DNA of 10,572 bases. Origin: an uncultured Lachnospiraceae bacterium (GTDB lineage Bacteria > Bacillota_A > Clostridia > Lachnospirales > Lachnospiraceae). The stretch lies in contig CAMOZF010000039.1 in NCBI GenBank assembly GCA_946630765.1, positions 1-10,572 on the forward strand. The letters run 5' to 3'. Positions 1 through 5,220 of this stretch are shown in pieces. The translations under genes and the position numbers were made by a program. Within the stretch, counting starts at the first letter, position 1, and each line of letters opens with the position of its first letter. The notes beneath the pieces were generated by a model. The model did no database searches. It saw only the letters and a program-made list of their open reading frames with translations, and was not told the origin of the DNA.

Positions 1-233
1 CTGGCCTGCGATCAGATCGTGGAAAAAATGGCGCAGGAATTCGGCAAAGACCCGGCGATCTTCTCGTGATTCCGAGAAAAGGCGAAGGCATTGACGCGCT
101 GATTCTCTGTGAAACCGCCTTCAGAGAAGCTTCGATCACGCTGAAGCACCCGATGAAGAATCTCCTTACCGGCGAAACACTGGAAGGCCGCATCACCGTC
201 GCCCCCTATGACGTCATGGTGCTGGTATCCTGA
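1..233 (+). pseudogene. Remnant of a GH42-like beta-galactosidase, internally deleted (5' end outside window)
   Basis: Two reading frames each carry a convincing piece of the same kind of enzyme. Frame 1 (bases 1-66) reads LACDQIVEKMAQEFGKDPAI, which resembles the GH42 segment just before the WQ(I/T)DNE acid/base motif, but it hits TGA at 67-69 before that motif. Frame 3 (from about base 66 to TGA at 231-233) reads a C-terminal tail ending NLLTGETLEGRITVAPYDVM plus four residues, typical of the small C-terminal beta domain of GH42. In the intact family these two pieces are separated by several hundred residues, so the catalytic core seems lost and the junction near base 60-66 is out of frame. 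Frame 3 upstream of the junction is Arg/Gly-rich and does not look like this family. The family call rests on recalled motifs. If the upstream sequence shows frame 3 continuing as a sensible protein, this would instead be the intact end of another gene. Confidence 0.5.
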
Positions 234-289
234 GCGGTGATTAGACGGCCGTTTTTGGCATTTTGTCAAAAATGATGAAAAAAGCAGGA

Positions 290-315
290 AAATTTCGTGG
301 ATTTTCACGGAATTT
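290..315. repeat. Imperfect inverted repeat upstream of the amino acid importer operon
   Basis: Arms AAATTTCGTG (290-299) and CACGGAATTT (306-315) match at 9 of 10 positions around a 6-base spacer. A second, overlapping imperfect palindrome, AATTTCC-TAT-GGAATTT, lies at 311-327. Both sit just upstream of the candidate -35 box at 326 in an AT-rich patch, so an operator is possible. No regulator can be named from the sequence. No U-run follows, so this is a poor terminator for the upstream remnant. Confidence 0.4.
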
Positions 316-325
316 CCTATGGAAT

Positions 326-354
326 TTGTCGAGTCACTGTGCTAAACTTAATCT
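326..354 (+). promoter_or_regulatory. Candidate promoter of the amino acid ABC importer operon
   Basis: TTGTCG (326-331) and TAATCT (349-354) are separated by 17 bases, a reasonable sigma-A-type arrangement. An alternative extended -10 reads TGCTAAACT at 340-348. This is the only AT-rich stretch before the operon, and it leaves a leader of roughly 100 bases before the first gene. In the rest of 234-464 I see only short weak pairings (for example GGGCC/GGTCC near 388-402) and no recognised riboswitch. Confidence 0.35.
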
Positions 355-464
355 AATTTTCCAATAACGGCTTTTCATGAGAAATGAGGGCCGGGAAAGG
401 TCCGCATGCAGATAGACCCCTTCGTGCGGGCGGGAAAACAGATTATATGTGGAGGAGAAACAAG

Positions 465-1316
465 ATGAAGAAACTGCTTGTACTTGCGCTTTCCATGGCG
501 CTCGCGCTCACGATGCTTGTAGGGTGCTCCTCCGGAGGCAGCAGTCAGAAGACTACTGCTCAGGTAATCGACATCGACCTTACTGATGAGGAATATGCAT
601 TTGGTGTCGACAAGGACCAGCCGGAGCTTCTTACGAGTGTCAATGAGATTATTGAAAAGATGATGTCAGACGGACGATTCGATGAGATCTGCGACAGATA
701 CTTCGGAGACGGCACACCGGTTGCGGTTAAGTCTGGCACGCTTGACAGCTCAAAGGACCAGCTCGTTGTTGCGACAAACGCAGCATTTGAGCCCTTTGAA
801 TACAAAAACGGCGACTCTTACTACGGTATCGATATGGAAATCGCCCAGGTGATCGCTGACGAACTGAAGCTCGAACTGGTCATCGCCGATATGGACTTTG
901 ACGCCGTATGCCTTTCGATCGGCCAGCACAAGGCAGACATCGCGATGTCCGGCCTTACGGTCCGCGAAGACCGCAAGGAGCATGTGGACTTCACGACTTC
1001 CTATTACAATGCTTCCCAGAAGCTGATTGTCAAGTCCGGAGACGATACCTTTAAGGATCTGAAGACCGCGGAGGAGATCGAAGCGAAGCTGAAGAGCCTT
1101 TCCGGCATCAAGATCGGCGTTCAGAACGGCACCACCGGCCAGTTCTATGTTCAGGGTGACGAAGACTGGGGATTCGAAGGCCTCGGTTGCGAATGCATCG
1201 GCTATAAGAATGGTTCCCTTGCCGTACAGGATCTGCTGAACGGCAACATCAACTACGTCATCATCGATTCCGCACCTGCTGCGGCTATCACGAAGGCGAT
1301 CAACGCTCTTCGCTGA
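465..1316 (+). CDS. Circularly permuted amino acid ABC transporter substrate-binding lipoprotein (SBP family 3)
   Basis: This is the extracellular receptor of a polar amino acid importer, 283 residues. The start is ATG 465, with GGAGGAG at 451-457; an upstream in-frame ATG at 384 lacks both a ribosome site and a signal peptide. Residues 1-21 are a lipoprotein signal with lipobox LVGC (Cys21). Residues 34-85 (VIDIDLTDEEYAFGVDK... to DRYFGDGTP) match the segment that normally ends this family, like the GlnH tail. Residues 99-280 then run from the usual first strand (QLVVATNAAFEPFEY) through GIDMEIAQVIADEL, LTVREDRKEHVDF and IGVQNGTT to NYVIIDSAPAA, and the protein stops at residue 283, where the closing segment should begin. 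Arg170 and Asp268 align with the GlnH residues that bind the ligand carboxylate and amino groups. The permease and ATPase follow in the same operon. Family confidence is high. The permutation is read directly from segment order; the exact ligand is unknown. Confidence 0.93.
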   Translation: MKKLLVLALSMALALTMLVGCSSGGSSQKTTAQVIDIDLTDEEYAFGVDKDQPELLTSVNEIIEKMMSDGRFDEICDRYFGDGTPVAVKSGTLDSSKDQLVVATNAAFEPFEYKNGDSYYGIDMEIAQVIADELKLELVIADMDFDAVCLSIGQHKADIAMSGLTVREDRKEHVDFTTSYYNASQKLIVKSGDDTFKDLKTAEEIEAKLKSLSGIKIGVQNGTTGQFYVQGDEDWGFEGLGCECIGYKNGSLAVQDLLNGNINYVIIDSAPAAAITKAINALR

Positions 1317-1331
1317 TCGAAACACGTAATT

Positions 1332-1369
1332 AACCGGCGAGGCAGAGCTTAGCGCCTGTCCCGCCGGTT
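1332..1369 (+). promoter_or_regulatory. Intercistronic stem-loop between binding protein and permease
   Basis: A perfect 8-bp stem, AACCGGCG (1332-1339) with CGCCGGTT (1362-1369), encloses a smaller AGGC/GCCT pairing (1340-1343 with 1354-1357). Only a weak, interrupted T-stretch follows (TATACTTTTC). Such structures after binding-protein genes typically protect the upstream message or terminate part of the transcripts, so that more receptor than membrane subunit is made. That role is inferred here. Confidence 0.55.
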
Positions 1370-1394
1370 ATACTTTTCAGAAAAGGTATTCCCT

Positions 1395-2102
1395 ATGAGT
1401 TTTGGAAAAAATATAGATACCTTTCTCAGGTATTTTCTGGACGCCGGCGCCTACCGCGAGGTGCTTACCGGTCTGAAGAACACTGTAATCATCGCGGTTC
1501 TGGGCCTTCTGATCGGTATCGTGATCGGTACGCTGATCGCCGCTGTCCGGGTCGCACCCAAATACAAGCGCCTGCCGCGGGTGCTCAATAAGATCTGCGA
1601 CGTCTATGTGGCCGCTTTCCGCGGCACCCCGATCGTTGTGCAGCTTCTGGTATTCTACTTCGTGCTGTTCCCGCTGCTGCAGCTAAGAATTACCGGCATG
1701 CAGGTTTCCATCCTGGTATTCGGCCTGAATTCCGGCGCCTATGTTTCGGAAATCATGCGCTCCGGCATCCAGTCCGTGGATCCCGGGCAGATGGAGGCCG
1801 GCCGCTCTCTCGGCCTCGGCTTCATTACAACCATGCGCGTCATCGTGATTCCGCAGGCTGTCAAAAACATCCTGCCGACATTAGGCAATGAGTTCATCGC
1901 CCTGATCAAGGAAACTTCGGTTATCAGCTTCGTCGGCGCGCTGGATCTTTACGTCGCATTCAACCGTATCGGCTCCAACAGCTACGAATTCATGGTGCCC
2001 TATACTGTCATGGCCCTGATCTATATCGTGATGGTGCTTCTGATCTCTCTGGGGATCCGCGTGATGGAAAGGAGGTTTGCAAGAAGTGATCGACGTCATT
2101 AA
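1395..2102 (+). CDS. Polar amino acid ABC transporter permease (HisM/GlnP family)
   Basis: This is the membrane subunit of the importer, 235 residues, the usual size. It starts at ATG 1395 with AAAAGG at 1381-1386. Hydrophobic segments fall near residues 28-50, 77-92, 100-112 and 198-217, giving a typical multi-span permease. The cytoplasmic coupling (EAA) loop is visible as [20 protein letters not shown], which docks onto the ATPase. The conserved [11 protein letters not shown] and [14 protein letters not shown] motifs of the amino acid permease family are present. It probably works as a homodimer, because only one permease gene is present. Its 3' end overlaps the ATPase gene by 17 bases, which implies translational coupling. 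Nothing is missing or truncated. Confidence 0.95.
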   Translation: MSFGKNIDTFLRYFLDAGAYREVLTGLKNTVIIAVLGLLIGIVIGTLIAAVRVAPKYKRLPRVLNKICDVYVAAFRGTPIVVQLLVFYFVLFPLLQLRITGMQVSILVFGLNSGAYVSEIMRSGIQSVDPGQMEAGRSLGLGFITTMRVIVIPQAVKNILPTLGNEFIALIKETSVISFVGALDLYVAFNRIGSNSYEFMVPYTVMALIYIVMVLLISLGIRVMERRFARSDRRH

Positions 2103-2856
2103 TCTGCAAAAAAAGTTTGGTGATAATATCGTTCTCGACGGCATTGACCTCCATGTCGACAAAGGCGACATCATGTGCATCATCGGCCCCTCCGGCTCCG
2201 GCAAATCCACGTTTCTGCGCTGCCTGAACTGCATGGAGGATCCCGACGGCGGACAGATCATTTTCGACGGAACCGATATCGCCGACATGCATGTCGACAT
2301 CAACCTTCACCGCCGGAAAATGGTCATGGTTTTCCAGCATTTCAACCTGTTCAACAACAAAACGGTGCTGCAGAATATCATGCTTGCCCCGGTGCTTCTG
2401 AGGACGCAGGACCTGAGGAAGCAGAAAAAGAGCGAACGCACGACGACCAAGAAGGAAATCAAGGCGCAGGCGCAGAAAAAGGCCATGGAGCTTCTGACGA
2501 GGATCGGCCTTCAGGAATACGCCAATGCCTATCCTTCCACACTTTCCGGCGGCCAGAAGCAGCGTGTCGCGATCATCCGCGCGCTTGCCATGGATCCGGA
2601 GGTGATCCTTTTCGACGAGCCGACCTCCGCGCTCGATCCGGAAATGGTCGGCGAGGTGCTCGACCTGATGAAGGACCTTGCGCACGAAGGAATGACGATG
2701 ATTGTCGTCACCCACGAGATGGGCTTTGCCCGCGAAGTCGCGAACAAGGTCATCTTCATCGACGGCGGCAAGATCCGCGAGATGGCTCCGCCGGCCGAGT
2801 TTTTCGGCAATCCGAAGGACCCGCGCCTTCAGGAATTCCTGTCAAAGGTACTTTAA
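2086..2856 (+). CDS. Amino acid ABC transporter ATP-binding protein (GlnQ-like)
   Basis: This is the ATPase that drives the importer, 256 residues from the chosen start. I choose GTG 2086 because AAGGAGG at 2069-2075 lies 10 bases upstream; the in-frame TTG at 2077 is only one base from that site. The visible motifs are Walker [10 protein letters not shown] (residues 34-42), Q-loop VFQHFNLF, signature LSGGQKQR, Walker [13 protein letters not shown] and the switch His in VVTHEMGFA. The C-terminus is the ordinary GlnQ type. One oddity is a lysine-rich insertion of roughly 20 residues in the helical subdomain, between LAPVLL and KAMELL ([20 protein letters not shown] and a few more), where typical GlnQ proteins have a short loop. 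The gene overlaps the permease and is followed by a terminator, so it closes the operon. Confidence 0.95.
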   Translation: MIDVINLQKKFGDNIVLDGIDLHVDKGDIMCIIGPSGSGKSTFLRCLNCMEDPDGGQIIFDGTDIADMHVDINLHRRKMVMVFQHFNLFNNKTVLQNIMLAPVLLRTQDLRKQKKSERTTTKKEIKAQAQKKAMELLTRIGLQEYANAYPSTLSGGQKQRVAIIRALAMDPEVILFDEPTSALDPEMVGEVLDLMKDLAHEGMTMIVVTHEMGFAREVANKVIFIDGGKIREMAPPAEFFGNPKDPRLQEFLSKVL

Positions 2857-2864
2857 AAATACGG

Positions 2865-2924
2865 AAAGCCCCATGCCACAGAGGACAACGCAGAAGGCGT
2901 CCTTTGGCGGTGTGGGGCTTTTTT
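2865..2924 (+). terminator. Rho-independent terminator of the amino acid importer operon
   Basis: AAAGCCCCA (2865-2873) pairs with TGGGGCTTT (2913-2921). An inner hairpin (GAGGAC with GTCCTT) lies within it, and six T residues run from 2919. The structure starts 9 bases after the ATPase stop. The - strand gene ends at 2942, so the same stem may also stop transcripts from the other side, although the T-run in that direction is interrupted (CTTTCCGTATTTTT). Confidence 0.88.
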
Positions 2925-2941
2925 ACTTATATACATTCCCA

Positions 2942-5068
2942 TCAATAACTCAGCCCGAAGCCGCGCTCGTAAATGATCGCTTCCCCGGGGCGGGCGTCTT
3001 CTGTTACTTCGGGGATCCGGACCGGGAGCTGTCCCCGGGGGGTGTTTCCGCCGAAAACAGTCACAAGTGCCGCGGGAAGATTGGGACCGTACTGTGTACA
3101 TTCTGAAGAAGCATGATCCGGGTATTCGGGCATGCCGCGCGCGCAGAAGCAGGCCAGAATCGCGTCCGCGCCGGGGTAGCGGGCCGTGTCATAGGGAAGC
3201 TGAGCACTTAGAAGCACAAAGTCCTTCCCGGATTCCTTTGCGGCCTTGATCATCGCATCCAGACAGGAGGCTCTTGCGGCGCTGTGTGAAAGCTCGCCCC
3301 AGGAATACATGGTCGAGATGCCGACCACAAGCTCCGCGTTTCCGATCTGCTGGACCGCTTCCTGCGGAGTAAGCGCGGCATAGCTGAATGCACGGATGAC
3401 CGCACCCTCCGGAAGCGCGCCGCTCTCCCGAAGCTTTTCCTCCGCATAGCGCACCGACTGAAGCTGCGTGTCGTAGGGACAGGCCACGACCGCCTCCCGT
3501 ACATTTTTCGCAGGAAGCAGGCCGCCGTCGTTTTTCAGAAGTGTCACCGCAGCCTTTGCGATCTCCCATTCGATTTCATGATGCGCTGCACTTCCGATCC
3601 CGCTTTGCGGATCAGCTTCATCACGCTCCGCCTCTTCCCGGAAGCCCGGAAGAAGTCCGTAGCGGCCTTTCAGAAGAAGAATCCGTTCTGCGGCCTCGTC
3701 AATCCGCGCGAGCGGCACCTCTCCGCTTTCCACGAGCGCTTCAATCCCGCTGACATAGGCCTTGAGCGCCTGGATATTTTCCGCGTTTTTCAGATCGCCG
3801 GGCATCAGGAGAAGATCCACGCCCGCATTCAGCGCGCGCTTTGCGATCTCCATTGTTGAGAAATGTGCGCTGACCGCGCCCATATAGAGGGCATCCGTCG
3901 TCACGACCCCCTGGAATCCGAGCTCTTCCCGGAGGAGTTTCGTAATGATTTCATAAGAAAGTGTCGCGGGAAGTGAGATCTCCTGCGCACTGTCCAAGGA
4001 AATTACGGTCTCCGTTTCGATCATCGGATAACAGATATGGGCTGTCATCACGATATCAGCCGATTCACAGGCCGCCGCAAACGGCTGCAGCTCAAAGCTT
4101 CTCAGCTCGTCCAGACTTTTTCCAATCACCGGCAGTCCGCTGTGACTGTCGGTTTTGGTATCCCCGTGTCCCGGGAAATGCTTCACGGCCGCCGCCGTTT
4201 TGGCCCGGTGCAGGCCGCCGATGTAGGCTTCTGTCAGCACCGCGGCCATTTCCGGATCATCAGAGAAGGAACGCACGCCGATGATCGGGTTTTCGGGGTT
4301 GCTGTTGACGTCCGCATCCGGCGCAAAATCGATATGGATTCCCAGCTCATGAAGCTCCGAGCCGATCACAAAGGCTGCCTGTTCGGTATAGGCCGGGTCT
4401 GCGGCCGCGCCGAGCGCCATATTGCCGGGCATCATGGTTCCTTTTGCGAGCCGGGTCACATAGCCGCCCTCCTGGTCTGTCGCAAGAAGAAGTCCCGACG
4501 TCGCTCCGCCGAGGGCATTCGCCTCCTGCAGATCCCGGGAGAGCTTCTTCGTGCCCTCCACCGTCCGGAGACTCTCCTCAAAAAGGATCAGACCGCCGAG
4601 CTTCAGCTCCGAAATCGCCGCCCGCTGCTCCGAAGACAACAGTTCAGAACTGTAGGAGCCATTCTCATACTGATACACCCGGAGCGCGGGCATCAGAAGC
4701 TGTCCGATCTTTTCTCTGAGCGTCATTTCCTTCATCAGCTGCCGCACAACTTCCATTCGCGCCTCCTCGTCTTTTCGGGCCTGTTCTTTTTGAAGTTCTT
4801 CCTCGGAAAGCGTAGAGAGGTCTTCTGTCTCCGAAACACTCTCCTCACTGTCCGCCTGTTCTTCCGTGGACTTTCCGGTTTCTTCCCCTGTTTCCGTTTC
4901 TGTACGCGCCGCTGTTTCCGGGACGGTCGTCGGCATTTCGGAGGAATACGAATTCTCAAACTCAGAAGCTGAGGTCTCTGCCTGCTTCGGCGCGCTGCAG
5001 CCGAAAAGGACCAAAAGAAGCCCTGTCATCATCCATGCCGTCCATCGACGGAAACACAGCCTTTTCAT
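2942..5068 (-). CDS. nagZ: GH3 beta-N-acetylhexosaminidase, NagZ-type lipoprotein
   Basis: This is a predicted surface-anchored glycoside hydrolase that removes terminal GlcNAc, probably from cell-wall muropeptides, as Bacillus NagZ does. It has 708 residues and starts at ATG 5066-5068, with AAGGAG about 11 bases upstream. Residues 1-24 are a lipoprotein signal (LVLFGC, Cys24). Residues 25-104 are an acidic, Glu/Thr/Ser-rich low-complexity tether. The catalytic barrel runs from about 106 to 470. It shows ATDQEGGYVTRL (196-207), the NagZ signature KHFPGHGDTKTDSH (296-309) with the Asp307/His309 acid/base dyad, and the nucleophile Asp392 in VVTTDALYMG. A second domain (about 500-708) matches the two-domain layout of the Gram-positive enzymes. 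It is transcribed alone, with terminators on both sides. The family is well supported; the natural substrate is inferred. Confidence 0.9.
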   Translation of the reverse strand: MKRLCFRRWTAWMMTGLLLVLFGCSAPKQAETSASEFENSYSSEMPTTVPETAARTETETGEETGKSTEEQADSEESVSETEDLSTLSEEELQKEQARKDEEARMEVVRQLMKEMTLREKIGQLLMPALRVYQYENGSYSSELLSSEQRAAISELKLGGLILFEESLRTVEGTKKLSRDLQEANALGGATSGLLLATDQEGGYVTRLAKGTMMPGNMALGAAADPAYTEQAAFVIGSELHELGIHIDFAPDADVNSNPENPIIGVRSFSDDPEMAAVLTEAYIGGLHRAKTAAAVKHFPGHGDTKTDSHSGLPVIGKSLDELRSFELQPFAAACESADIVMTAHICYPMIETETVISLDSAQEISLPATLSYEIITKLLREELGFQGVVTTDALYMGAVSAHFSTMEIAKRALNAGVDLLLMPGDLKNAENIQALKAYVSGIEALVESGEVPLARIDEAAERILLLKGRYGLLPGFREEAERDEADPQSGIGSAAHHEIEWEIAKAAVTLLKNDGGLLPAKNVREAVVACPYDTQLQSVRYAEEKLRESGALPEGAVIRAFSYAALTPQEAVQQIGNAELVVGISTMYSWGELSHSAARASCLDAMIKAAKESGKDFVLLSAQLPYDTARYPGADAILACFCARGMPEYPDHASSECTQYGPNLPAALVTVFGGNTPRGQLPVRIPEVTEDARPGEAIIYERGFGLSY

Positions 5069-5096
5069 CCTCTCACACGCTCCTTCCGCTTCTTTA

Positions 5097-5156
5097 TGAA
5101 CTCAGCGGCCCTTTCAGACCGCTGAATCGCCCGTTTTCAGGCTTTTACTCAGTTCA
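5097..5156 (-). promoter_or_regulatory. Possible structured leader (three-way junction) ahead of the NagZ-type gene
   Basis: Three complementary pairs nest in 60 bases. The closing stem is TGAACT (5097-5102) with AGTTCA (5151-5156). Inside it lie CAGCGG (5103-5108) with CCGCTG (5119-5124), and GCCCG (5129-5133) with CAGGC (5138-5142, one G-U pair in the transcript). The T5102/A5125 pair can extend the second stem instead of closing the first. The structure ends about 12 bases before the AAGGAG ribosome site at 5080-5085. A weak -10-like TATATT lies upstream on this strand (5164-5169), without a clear -35. It matches no riboswitch class I know. The stems are short, so chance is a real alternative. 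Confidence 0.3.
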
Positions 5157-5181
5157 ACGCTAAAATATACACGAATTGTGC

Positions 5182-5204
5182 AAAAAGGCTTTAAAACGCC
5201 TTTT
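5182..5204 (-). terminator. Terminator of the ApbE-like/GH3 operon
   Basis: Read on the - strand, AAAAGGC (5204-5198) pairs with GCCTTTT (5189-5183) and the T-run continues to 5182. The structure lies 15 bases past the GH3 stop codon. The stem is short but perfect. It separates this operon from the NagZ-type gene. Confidence 0.7.
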
Positions 5205-5220
5205 AAGCGTCTTCACGCTT
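5205..5220 (-). other. Hairpin overlapping the GH3 stop codon
   Basis: A perfect 6-bp stem, AAGCGT (5205-5210) with ACGCTT (5215-5220), has a four-base loop. Its 5' arm in the transcript includes two bases of the TAA stop codon (5219-5221). It directly abuts the terminator hairpin, giving two stacked structures at the end of the message. A 3'-end stabiliser is possible, but no function can be shown. Confidence 0.45.

Noticed and set aside
12..308. 98-codon open frame on the - strand over the GH42 remnant
   Set aside because: The + strand pieces here resemble a known family. The - strand product is unrecognisable and begins inside the promoter-proximal repeat region without a ribosome site.
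300..316. Possible CodY-like box in the importer upstream region
   Set aside because: The best alignment to AATTTTCNGAAAATT has about four mismatches, too weak to name a regulator. I kept it only as an unassigned inverted repeat.
465..1316. Binding protein as an ordinary receptor that is truncated at its C-terminus
   Set aside because: The missing closing segment is present near the N-terminus of the same frame, with its typical wording, so relocation explains the sequence better than truncation.
2175..2948. 257-codon open frame on the + strand in another frame of the amino acid ATPase
   Set aside because: It is an out-of-frame reading of the ATPase (repetitive Arg/Gly/His composition) and runs through the terminator.
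4037..4972. 311-codon open frame on the + strand inside the NagZ-type gene
   Set aside because: The translation is basic low-complexity sequence, mirroring the acidic tether and barrel of the real gene.
5097..5156. Hammerhead ribozyme reading of the three-way junction leader
   Set aside because: The core lacks the required CUGANGA and GAAA strands (CTGAGTA and GATT are seen instead), so self-cleavage is not supported.
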